Shown: in pieces, positions 23,905 through 31,593 of the stretch
Layout: each line of letters begins with the position of its first letter
How positions within the stretch are numbered: the stretch's first letter is position 1
Assembly: GCF_036173125.1 (NCBI RefSeq)
Contig: NZ_CP108054.1
Coordinates: forward strand, 7,407,001 to 7,471,000
From: Streptomyces sp. NBC_00286
Lineage (GTDB): Bacteria; Actinomycetota; Actinomycetes; Streptomycetales; Streptomycetaceae
Direction of reading: 5' to 3'
DNA length: 64,000 nucleotides
Notes under the pieces: model-generated
Databases searched by the model: none
The model's input: only the letters and a program-made list of their open reading frames with translations
What the model was told of the DNA's origin: nothing
Position numbers and translations under genes: made by a program

Positions 23905-26094
23905 ATGGGCATCGGGAGCATCGGGATCACGCGTGAACAGCGGGAGTTGGCCGAAGCCGTGCGCGGCTGGATCGCTCGGGCCGTGCCTCCCGAGGAGGTG
24001 CGCAAACTCCTCGATTCGCCCGGCGAGGGCAGACCTCCGTACTGGGACGCGCTCGTCGCGCAGGGGCTGCTCGGCATGCAACTGCCCGAGGCGTACGGCG
24101 GCGGTGGCGGCGACGTCCTCGATCTCGCCGTCGTGGTGGAGGAGGCCGCGCGGGCCGCGCTGCCGGGGCCGTACGCCCCGACTCTGATCGCCTCACTCGT
24201 GCTCCTCCGCGCGGGGACGGATGAGGCGGAGGAGTTGCTGCGGGCGCTGGCCTCGGGGGAGCGGGTGGCGGCTGTGGCGTTCGGGGCGGGGTCGATGACT
24301 GCTGTCTCGCGTGAGGGGGGCGGGTATCTCCTCGACGGGACCGCCCCGCCTGTGTTGTCCGGAGCCGACGCCGACCTGCTGATCCTGCCCGCTGCCGCAG
24401 ACGGCGCCAGCGGTCCGGTGTGGTTGGCCGTCGATGCCGCCGACCTCGCCGTGCGGCCGCACGAGAGCGCCGACCCTACGCGGGCGACTGCAGAGGTGCG
24501 GGCGGACAGGGTGCGTGTTCCCGCCGACCGCCTGCTCCCTACTGCATCCATCGACTCCGCGCTCGTGCGCGACCTGGCCGCCGTCGTCCTCGCCGCGGAC
24601 GCCTGCGGCACCGCCGCCTGGGCGCTGCACACCGCCTCCGAGTACGCCAAGGTCCGCGAACAGTTCGGGCAGCCCATCGGGCGGTTCCAGGGCGTGAAGC
24701 ATCTGTGCGCCGACATGCTCGTACGGGTCGAACGGGCGCGGGCGCTCACCTGGGACGCGGCGCGGGCGTTTCAAGAGCCAGAGGGCGTACGGGAGTTGGT
24801 GTCGGCCCTCGCTGTCGCCGATGCTCTGGACGCCGCGTGCTCCTGTGCCAAGGACTGCATTCAGGTACTCGGCGGAATCGGGTTCACCTGGGAGCACGAC
24901 GCCCATCTGTATCTGCGGCGGGCGGTGGTGGCGCGGCAGCTGTTCGGCGCGGGCGACGCACACCGGCTGCGCGCTGTGCGGCTCGCGGAGGGCGGCGTAC
25001 GGAGGGAGTTGCGGCTGGACCTGCCGGAAGAGGCGGCGGCCTACCGCGCTCGGGCCCGTGAGGTCGTCGAGCGCGTACGCGGCCTCGAACCGGCTGCCGT
25101 GCGACGCGAGTTGGCGCCCACCGGATACGCCGCCCCGCATCTGCCCGCCCCGTACGGACTCGGTGCCGGGCCCGTCCAACAGCTAGCCGTTCAGGAGGAG
25201 TTGGCCGCTGCGGGCGTACGGCTGAGTGACCTGGGGATCGCCACCTGGGTCGTACCGTCGCTCATCGCGTACGGCACTCGGGAGCAGCAGGAGCGGTATC
25301 TGCTGCCGACGCTGAGCGGTGACGTGCTGTGGTGCCAGCTGTTCTCGGAACCCGGCGCCGGTTCCGACCTCGCCTCACTGCGGACGCGCGCCGAGCGGAC
25401 CGCCGACGGGCGCTGGCGGGTCAACGGGCAGAAGGTATGGACGAGTTCGGCCCAACGGGCGGACTACGGGATCCTGCTCGCTCGTACGAATCCGCAGGCG
25501 CCGAAGCACAAGGGGCTCACGTACTTCGTCGTCGACATGAAGAACACGGCGGGTATCGACGTCCGTCCGCTGAAGGAGATCACCGGAGAGTCCCTGTTCA
25601 ACGAGGTCTACTTCGACGATGTGCTCCTCCCCGCGGATGCGGTGGTCGGTTCCGTCGACGACGGCTGGAAGGTCGCCCGCAACACGCTCGGCAACGAACG
25701 CGTCCACATGGCCGACCAGTTGACCTTCGGAACCGGTATCGAGGCGCTCCTGGCCAGAGACTTGGACGACGCCGTACGGCTCCGCCTCGGCGCCCTGATC
25801 ACGGAGGCCCACGCCCTGGCCTGCATCGGCCTCCGCACGACGATGCAGCAGGTGTCGGGCATAGAGCCAGGCGCAGGAGCCTCCGTACGCAAACTCATCC
25901 AGACCACGCACCAGCAGAAGACCGCCGAACTGGCCCTCGAACTCCTAGGCCCAGAGGGCGCGTTGTACGAGGCAGCGGGGAAGCGTGCCGTGCACAGCTT
26001 CCTCCTCTCCCGCTGCCTGACGATCGCCGGCGGCACAACCCAGGTACAACTGAACGTGGTTGCGGAAAGGATCCTCGGCCTGCCAAGGGACTGA
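23905..26094 (+). CDS. Double (fused) acyl-CoA dehydrogenase, FadE34-like
   Basis: 729 aa from ATG 23905, with GGGGAGG about 10 nt upstream; an earlier ATG at 23857 lies inside the operator and is unlikely. Two ACAD-like halves are joined. Residues 1-370 have EQRELAEAVRGW, LLGMQLPEAYGGGGGDVLDL and the C-terminal GGIGFTWEHDAHLYLRRA. Residues about 380-729 have LWCQLFSEPGAGSDLASLRT (FAD/substrate loop), VWTSSAQRADYGILLART and AGGTTQVQLNVVAERILGLPRD. This size and plan match mycobacterial FadE34 (ChsE3), which dehydrogenates C24 sterol side-chain CoA esters and whose gene is next to kstR (recall). FadE34 orthology is likely but not proven. The enzyme needs FAD and ETF. Confidence 0.88.
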   Translation: MGIGSIGITREQRELAEAVRGWIARAVPPEEVRKLLDSPGEGRPPYWDALVAQGLLGMQLPEAYGGGGGDVLDLAVVVEEAARAALPGPYAPTLIASLVLLRAGTDEAEELLRALASGERVAAVAFGAGSMTAVSREGGGYLLDGTAPPVLSGADADLLILPAAADGASGPVWLAVDAADLAVRPHESADPTRATAEVRADRVRVPADRLLPTASIDSALVRDLAAVVLAADACGTAAWALHTASEYAKVREQFGQPIGRFQGVKHLCADMLVRVERARALTWDAARAFQEPEGVRELVSALAVADALDAACSCAKDCIQVLGGIGFTWEHDAHLYLRRAVVARQLFGAGDAHRLRAVRLAEGGVRRELRLDLPEEAAAYRARAREVVERVRGLEPAAVRRELAPTGYAAPHLPAPYGLGAGPVQQLAVQEELAAAGVRLSDLGIATWVVPSLIAYGTREQQERYLLPTLSGDVLWCQLFSEPGAGSDLASLRTRAERTADGRWRVNGQKVWTSSAQRADYGILLARTNPQAPKHKGLTYFVVDMKNTAGIDVRPLKEITGESLFNEVYFDDVLLPADAVVGSVDDGWKVARNTLGNERVHMADQLTFGTGIEALLARDLDDAVRLRLGALITEAHALACIGLRTTMQQVSGIEPGAGASVRKLIQTTHQQKTAELALELLGPEGALYEAAGKRAVHSFLLSRCLTIAGGTTQVQLNVVAERILGLPRD

Positions 26095-26267
26095 ACTCAG
26101 CGAGCCCTGGTCTGGCCCCGAGGGGTTTCTTTCCCCAGCCCCGCCCCTTCCCGGCTGTATCAATTTGCGGCTCCGCCGCGTGGGGGGCTGCGCCCCAGGC
26201 CCCGCTGCCTCCGGCGGGTGGGTGGGGCGCCTTCGGCGGGTGGGTGGGTTCTTGGGGTGGGCGGGGA

Positions 26268-26340
26268 GCCTGCCGCGGGTGGGTGGGGAGCCTGCCGCGG
26301 GTGGGTGGGGAGCCTGCCGAGGGTGGGTGGGGTGCCTACC
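26268..26340. repeat. 22-bp tandem repeat, 3 copies plus a partial
   Basis: Units start at 26268, 26290 and 26312 with GCCTGCCG(C/A)GGGTGGGTGG; a fourth partial unit starts at 26334. Degenerate related sequence lies just upstream. Confidence 0.93.
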
Positions 26341-26808
26341 GGGTGGTGGGTGACAGTTGTGTCGCGGCTGCGCGTGCGTTGTGGCTGGTCGCGCAGTTCC
26401 CCGCGCCCCTAAAGGCAAAAGCCTGCGACTGCCCGCGCCCCGACGAGCAAGCGAACCGGAAAAGCCCGGCCCCGGAAGGCGCCCGCATTCGAGCAGCCCT
26501 CGGCCGGGAAGGCGCCCGCACCCGGGCAGCCCGTGCCCGGAAGGCGCCCGCGCCCCCGGGCAAGCCCGCGGCCCGGACAGCCCGCCCGGGAGGGAGCCCG
26601 CGCCCCCATGGCCCCGCAGCCGCCCACGGCGGCAAGGGGACGGGGCGGGGGTGTGCGCCCGCAGCGGCCGGCGCGCCAACACCGGCACCCCCTACCAGCC
26701 GACAGCAACGCGCGCCGGTCCGAGGACGGACACCCCCGACGCGGCCCCGCACCCACCACCCACCCAAGCGGCGCGGGGCTGTGACATATACGGCTCCCCC
26801 GCGTGGGC

Positions 26809-26928
26809 GCGACCAGCCACACTCAACCGGCACCCGCCCAACCGCCGGAGGCACCCCGCCGGGGCTGCGCGACCAGCCACACTCAACCGGCACCCGCCCA
26901 ACCGCCGGAGGCACCCCGCCGGGGCTGC
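26809..26928. repeat. 60-bp tandem duplication
   Basis: Positions 26809-26868 and 26869-26928 are identical and start with GCGACCAGCCACACTCAACC. A third unit begins (GCGACCAGCCCA) and then diverges. The unit contains the GCGACCAGCCAC core of the intergenic repeat family. Confidence 0.96.
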
Positions 26929-26958
26929 GCGACCAGCCCAAACGAACCCGCAGGTTCA

Positions 26959-28098
26959 TCACCGTTCTCGCCGAGCGCGCAGCGGTCCCGTACTGCTGCG
27001 CACCACAAGCCGCGTAGGCACCAACGTAGTGCCATGCTCCGTCTCCTCATGCCGCATCTGCCGCAACACCCCCTCCACACAAAGCCGCCCCACCTCAGCA
27101 AAGTCCTGGTGAACCGTAGTCAAGGGCGGCAGAAAGGACCCAGCCTCAGCGATGTCATCGAACCCAATGACACTGACGTCATCCGGCACCCTCCGCCCCC
27201 GCTCATGCAGCGCACGCAACAACCCCAACGCCATCTGGTCATTGGCCGCAAAGATCGCCGTGCACTCCTCCTGCCGGGCAAGCTCAAGCCCAGCCCGATA
27301 CCCCGACTCGGCCGACCAGTCCCCCCGTACAAGAGGAGGAATGACCCGCCCGGCCTCGGAGAGCTCGGTGCGCCACGCCTGAGCCCGCCGCTCCGCCGCA
27401 TACGACTCCTCGGGCCCGGCCAGATGCCAAACCGTCTGATGGCCGAGATCCAGCAAGTGCCGCACAGCCGTCCGGCTGCCCCCCGCCTGATCGGTGTCCA
27501 CCACGGTGTACCGATCCCCGGCATCCGAGTCGGCCACGACAATACGGACATGCGGCGGCAGCGAGAGCGTCACCGCATCCAGCAGATGCACCTCGAGAAT
27601 GACGATGACGGCGTCGACGGCCAGCTCACCGAGACGGGAGAACGCGCCGCGCACCTCGTTCTGCGTCGGGACGGCGACAGGCAGCAGCGTCACGGCGTAG
27701 CCCTCGTGCGCCGCCGACGTGGCGATCGCCTCCAGCGTGCGGACGTTGCCCGTGGTGGCCAGCCCGAAGGTGATGACACCTATCGTGCGGAACTCGCCGC
27801 GCTTGAGAGCCCGCGCGGCGCTGTTGGGCCGGTAGCCCAGCTCCTCCATCGCCGCCAGCACCTGCCGCCGCGTCTCCTCGGTCACGCCCGTATAACCATT
27901 TGACACACGGGAGACCGTCTGTGAGGAGACGCCGGCCAGCCGTGCGACGTCCGCCATGGACGCGCTCTGTGTGCGGCGACCTGCTCTTGTTCTGGTACGG
28001 ACTCGTGCCCGAGGCGCCGACGCGCCGTCCGCAGTGTCCACCCGTCTCCCTAGTCGCTCGGGGCGCAGTTTCCGCTGCCGACCCTTGACCGTCGTCAT
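26959..28098 (-). CDS. LacI-family repressor of the galactan operon
   Basis: 379 aa from ATG 28096-28098; an internal ATG (MADVARLAGVSSQ) 47 codons later is the alternative. The N-terminal 47 residues are an Arg-rich extension. The helix-turn-helix MADVARLAGVSSQTVSRVSN followed by the hinge helix NSAARALKRGEFRTIGVI is standard. The periplasmic-binding-like sugar domain includes FAANDQMALGLLRALHERGRRVPDDVSVIGFDDI. A -10 box (TACACT, 28105-28110) lies 6 nt before the ATG with no ribosome site, indicating a leaderless mRNA and supporting this start. It is divergent from a sugar ABC importer with two LacI-type palindromes between them. Confidence 0.9.
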   Translation of the reverse strand: MTTVKGRQRKLRPERLGRRVDTADGASAPRARVRTRTRAGRRTQSASMADVARLAGVSSQTVSRVSNGYTGVTEETRRQVLAAMEELGYRPNSAARALKRGEFRTIGVITFGLATTGNVRTLEAIATSAAHEGYAVTLLPVAVPTQNEVRGAFSRLGELAVDAVIVILEVHLLDAVTLSLPPHVRIVVADSDAGDRYTVVDTDQAGGSRTAVRHLLDLGHQTVWHLAGPEESYAAERRAQAWRTELSEAGRVIPPLVRGDWSAESGYRAGLELARQEECTAIFAANDQMALGLLRALHERGRRVPDDVSVIGFDDIAEAGSFLPPLTTVHQDFAEVGRLCVEGVLRQMRHEETEHGTTLVPTRLVVRSSTGPLRARRER

Positions 28099-28104
28099 CG
28101 GGGC

Positions 28105-28110
28105 AGTGTA
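28105..28110 (-). promoter_or_regulatory. -10 box of a probable leaderless promoter for the LacI gene
   Basis: TACACT on the minus strand fits TANNNT and is followed by 6 nt and the ATG at 28098. The start point would coincide with the start codon. Confidence 0.55.
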
Positions 28111-28126
28111 GACATTCCGCCATCAG

Positions 28127-28142
28127 ATGTTTACGTAAACAT
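28127..28142. promoter_or_regulatory. LacI-family operator 1
   Basis: A perfect 16-bp palindrome ATGTTTACGTAAACAT with a central CG, the hallmark of LacI-family sites. It lies 17 bp upstream of the regulator's -10 box, so occupancy should repress the regulator itself. Confidence 0.88.
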
Positions 28143-28170
28143 AACAGCCAATGGACCCTCGCAAAGAGGA

Positions 28171-28186
28171 ATGTTTACGCAAACAT
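28171..28186. promoter_or_regulatory. LacI-family operator 2
   Basis: ATGTTTACGCAAACAT, identical to operator 1 except one base (C for T). It lies 44 bp away, about four helical turns, on the side facing the importer operon that starts at 28237. Confidence 0.87.
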
Positions 28187-28236
28187 CTTCGGCGGCGCAC
28201 AACGCCGGTTCCGGGATGAATTGAACGAGGAACGAC

Positions 28237-29163
28237 ATGACGACGCTAGACGCGGTGGCCGCGGACCGGCCTCCTGGACCACGGCCCCCGGCGAAACGGA
28301 ACCGCCGCTCCTGGACGGGCTGGGGGTTCATCGGCCCCTTCGTGGCGGTCTTCGCCCTCGTCTTCCTGGCGCCGATCGCGTACTCGATCTACCTCAGCCT
28401 GTTCCGTGATCAGTTGATCGGCGGCACCACCTTCGTCGGCCTGGACAACTACACCCAGGCCCTCGAGGACGACCGCTTCTGGGACTCCCTGATCCGGGTC
28501 TCGCTCTTCCTCGTCGTCCAGGTGCCGATCATGCTGGGCATCGCCCTGCTGATCGCGCTCGCCCTGGACAGCGGGCGGCTGTACGGCAAGGACTTCTTCC
28601 GGATCACGATCTTCCTGCCGTACGCGGTGCCCGCCGTCGTCGCCACCCTGATGTGGGGCTTCATGTACGGCACCCGCTACGGCCTGGTCGGCGACATCAA
28701 CGAAGCCTTCGGTGTCACCCTGCCCGACCCGCTCTCGGCCGATCTGGTCCTGGCGTCGATCGGCAACATCGTGACCTGGGAATTCGTCGGCTACAACATG
28801 CTGATCTTCTACTCCGCGCTGCGGGTCATCCCGCACTCGCTCTACGAGGCCGCGGAGATCGACGGCGCCGGACAGTTCCGCGTCATCACCGCCATCAAGC
28901 TGCCCGCCATCCGCGGCGCCCTCGTCATCGCGACGATCTTCTCGATCATCGGCAGCTTCCAGCTCTTCAACGAGCCGAACATCCTGCGGCAGTTGGCGCG
29001 CAACGCCATCACGACGGACTACACGCCGAACTTCTACACGTACTCGCTGTCCTTCAACGGCCAGCAGCAGAACTACTCCGCGGCGGTCGCCATCATCATG
29101 GGGCTGATCACCATGGTGATCGCCTACATCGTGCAGCTTCGCGGCATGCGCAAGGGAGCGTGA
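28237..29163 (+). CDS. Sugar ABC transporter permease (MalF/GanP type)
   Basis: 308 aa; GAGGA precedes ATG 28237. Six membrane helices. The first cytoplasmic region is Pro/Arg-rich, then WGFIGPFVAVFALVFLAPIAYSIYLSLF. The EAA loop that docks the ATPase is EAAEIDGAGQFRVITAIKLP (about residues 205-224). First gene of a sugar importer operon downstream of LacI operators; it pairs with the next permease. No ATPase is encoded here, so a shared MsiK-type ATPase must serve it, as is usual in Streptomyces. Confidence 0.93.
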   Translation: MTTLDAVAADRPPGPRPPAKRNRRSWTGWGFIGPFVAVFALVFLAPIAYSIYLSLFRDQLIGGTTFVGLDNYTQALEDDRFWDSLIRVSLFLVVQVPIMLGIALLIALALDSGRLYGKDFFRITIFLPYAVPAVVATLMWGFMYGTRYGLVGDINEAFGVTLPDPLSADLVLASIGNIVTWEFVGYNMLIFYSALRVIPHSLYEAAEIDGAGQFRVITAIKLPAIRGALVIATIFSIIGSFQLFNEPNILRQLARNAITTDYTPNFYTYSLSFNGQQQNYSAAVAIIMGLITMVIAYIVQLRGMRKGA

Positions 29164-29167
29164 CCCG

Positions 29168-30118
29168 ATGAGCACCCCTCTCACCGCCGCCGCCAAGACC
29201 CCGACCACTCCGGCCACCGGTTCTGGCAAGGGCACACCCCGGCTGCGTACCCGCGGCAAGAAGCACAGCCCCGGGCGCCCCAAGCGCAGTGTGCTGCTGA
29301 CCGTGCTCACCGGCCTGATGCTGCTCTACACCGTGGTGCCGCTGATCTGGCTGGTCATCAGCGCCACCAAGACCCAGGAGGGTCTTGCCGACTCGTCCGG
29401 GCTGTGGTTCGCCGACGACTTCGCCCTGTTCTCCAACATCAGCGACACGTTCACGTACAACGACGGCATCTTCACGCGCTGGCTGCTGAACACCCTCCTG
29501 TACGTCGTTCTCGGCGCCGGCGGTGCCACCTTCCTGGCGATCCTGGGCGGCTACGCGCTGGCGAAGTTCGACTTCCCCGGCAAGCGCGGCGTGTTCGCCG
29601 TGGTCATCGGCGCGGTCGCGGTCCCTGGTACGGCCCTGGCGGTGCCGACCTTCCTGATGTTCAGCAAGATGGGGCTGACCGACACCGCGTGGGCGGTGGT
29701 CCTGCCCTCGCTCGTCTCGCCCTTCGGCCTGTATCTGATGTGGGTGTTCGCCACGGAGGCGATTCCCGCCGAACTCCTTGAGGCGGCCCGGGTGGATGGC
29801 GCCAGCGAGGCGCGCACCTTCTTCCAGGTCGCCCTGCCGCTGCTCGCTCCCGGCATCGTGACCGTCCTGCTGTTCACCACGGTCGCGACGTGGAACAACT
29901 ACTTCCTGCCGTTGATCATGCTCAAGGACCCGGACTGGTATCCGCTGACCCTGGGTCTGAGCGCCTGGAACTCCCAGGCCGAGACGATCGGCGGTGACGT
30001 GATCTTCAACCTGGTGATCACCGGTTCGCTGCTCACGATCGTGCCGCTGATCGCCGCGTTCCTGATGCTGCAGAAGTACTGGCAGTCCGGGCTCGCCGCC
30101 GGAAGCGTCAAGGAGTGA
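29168..30118 (+). CDS. Sugar ABC transporter permease (MalG/GanQ type)
   Basis: 316 aa, starting 4 nt after the first permease gene. A 40-residue basic N-terminus precedes six helices (VLLTVLTGLMLLYTVVPLIWLVISAT first). The EAA loop is EAARVDGASEARTFFQVALP. This is the second half of the membrane channel, importing an oligosaccharide, probably a beta-galactan fragment given the neighbouring GH42 and GH30 genes. Confidence 0.93.
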   Translation: MSTPLTAAAKTPTTPATGSGKGTPRLRTRGKKHSPGRPKRSVLLTVLTGLMLLYTVVPLIWLVISATKTQEGLADSSGLWFADDFALFSNISDTFTYNDGIFTRWLLNTLLYVVLGAGGATFLAILGGYALAKFDFPGKRGVFAVVIGAVAVPGTALAVPTFLMFSKMGLTDTAWAVVLPSLVSPFGLYLMWVFATEAIPAELLEAARVDGASEARTFFQVALPLLAPGIVTVLLFTTVATWNNYFLPLIMLKDPDWYPLTLGLSAWNSQAETIGGDVIFNLVITGSLLTIVPLIAAFLMLQKYWQSGLAAGSVKE

Positions 30119-30201
30119 CCGCCGTTCCCGAAGGCCCCACGCCCCCACACAACGTCAAAACCCTCGCCCTGTCCCACCCACGAAGAAGTGGAAGCACCTC
30201 C

Positions 30202-31533
30202 ATGCGCAGAACTACGAGCCGCCTGCTGCGCGGCATAGCCCTCGTCTCCGCCCTGGCTCTCGGGGCGACCGCCTGCGGCGGCTCCGACGACAGCGCCGAC
30301 AAGCCGGTCTCCGCCGGGGACATCGACGCGGCCCTGGAGAAGGGCGGCACGGTCACGGTCTGGGCGTGGGAGCCCACGCTGAAGACGGTCGCCGCCGACT
30401 TCCAGAAGAAGTACCCCAAGGTCAAGATCAACCTCGTCGCCGAGCGGTCCGGCGACAAGCACTACACCGCCCTGACGAACGCCATCTCGGCCGAGAAGGG
30501 CGTCCCCGACGTCGCGCAGGTCGAGTACTTCGCGCTGAGTCAGTACGCCCTTACCAAGGGCCTCAGCGACCTGGCCCCCTACGGCGCCGACAAGCTCAAG
30601 GACAAGTACACCCCCGGCCCGTGGAACGCGGTGAACGAGGGTGACGCCGTCTACGGCCTGCCGATGGACTCCGGTCCCATGGCGATGTTCTACAACAAGA
30701 AGGTCTTCGACAAGCACAAGATCGCGGTGCCCACCACCTGGGACGAGTATGTCGAGGCGGCCCGCAAGCTGAACAAGGCCGATCCCAAGTCCTTCATCGC
30801 CGCCGACGCCGGTGACGCGGGCTTCACCACCAGCGCGCTGTGGCAGGCCGGTTCGCGTCCCTACAAGGTCGACGGCACCAATGTGAAGGTCGACTTCTCC
30901 GACGCGGGTGCCAAGAAGTTCACCGACACCTGGCAGCCGCTCATCGACGAGAAGCTCGTCGCGCCCATCAACGGCTGGACCGACGACTGGTACAAGGGCC
31001 TGGGCGACGGCACCATCGCCACCCTGGTCACCGGCGCCTGGATGCCCGCCAACTTCGTCACCGGTGTGCCGGGGGCCTCCGGCGACTGGCGTGCGGCCCC
31101 GATGCCGGCCTGGACCAAGGGCGACAAGGCCAGCGCGGAGAACGGCGGCAGCTCCCTGACCCTGCCCACGCTGGGCAAGAACAAGGAACTCGCCTACGCC
31201 TTCGTCGAGTACGCCAACTCCGGCGCCGGTGTGAAGACCCGCATCGACGAGGGCGCCTTCCCGGCGACCAAGGCGGAGCTGGAGTCCCCTGAGTTCCAGG
31301 GCAAGGAGTTCGAGTACTTCGGCGGCCAGAAGGCCAACGAGATCTTCGCCGAGTCCGCGGCCAACGTGTCGAGTGACTGGTCGTACCTGCCCTTCCAGCA
31401 GTACGCCAACTCGATCTTCAACGACACCGTCGGCAAGGCGTACGTCTCGAACACCAAGCTCGCCGAGGGCCTGAAGTCCTGGCAGGAGGCCTCCGTCAAG
31501 TACGGCAAGGAGCAGGGCTTCACCGTCGAGTAG
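30202..31533 (+). CDS. Sugar-binding lipoprotein of the ABC importer
   Basis: 443 aa from ATG 30202. Signal peptide RRTTSRLLRGIALVSALALG ends in a lipobox before Cys25 (ATAC-GG), so it is lipid-anchored outside the membrane. It has the extracellular solute-binding family 1 layout: VTVWAWEPTLKTVAADFQKK, NAISAEKGVPDVAQVEYFALSQ, YGLPMDSGPMAMFYNKKVFD and a C-terminal helical half rich in Trp and aromatic residues for sugar stacking. Third gene of the operon; it delivers galacto-oligosaccharides to the two permeases (substrate inferred from the enzymes downstream). Confidence 0.93.
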   Translation: MRRTTSRLLRGIALVSALALGATACGGSDDSADKPVSAGDIDAALEKGGTVTVWAWEPTLKTVAADFQKKYPKVKINLVAERSGDKHYTALTNAISAEKGVPDVAQVEYFALSQYALTKGLSDLAPYGADKLKDKYTPGPWNAVNEGDAVYGLPMDSGPMAMFYNKKVFDKHKIAVPTTWDEYVEAARKLNKADPKSFIAADAGDAGFTTSALWQAGSRPYKVDGTNVKVDFSDAGAKKFTDTWQPLIDEKLVAPINGWTDDWYKGLGDGTIATLVTGAWMPANFVTGVPGASGDWRAAPMPAWTKGDKASAENGGSSLTLPTLGKNKELAYAFVEYANSGAGVKTRIDEGAFPATKAELESPEFQGKEFEYFGGQKANEIFAESAANVSSDWSYLPFQQYANSIFNDTVGKAYVSNTKLAEGLKSWQEASVKYGKEQGFTVE

Positions 31534-31593
31534 TCGACCGAGTAGCTGAGGTACGCCCCCACGCCGCCCGTGTCGCACACCGGAAGGACCACC

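Larger units (their letters stand above)
26095..26958. repeat. 864-bp non-coding block of modular and tandem repeats
   Basis: No credible gene. In order: TTTCTTTCCCCAGCCCCGCC (about 26128), TTTGCGGCTCCGCCGCGTGG (about 26164), three 22-bp tandem units at 26268-26333, GGCTGGTCGCGCAGTTCC (about 26383), a Pro/Arg-like GC tract to about 26760, GCGGCGCGGGGCTGTGACAT (about 26769), and two copies of a 60-bp unit at 26809-26928. These modules recur elsewhere in the window. The block ends at the stop of the LacI gene. Confidence 0.9.

Noticed and set aside
28127..28186. The two ATGTTTAC palindromes as transposon ends
   Set aside because: They are 16-bp operators with central CG in a divergent regulator/operon promoter; nothing mobile lies between them.
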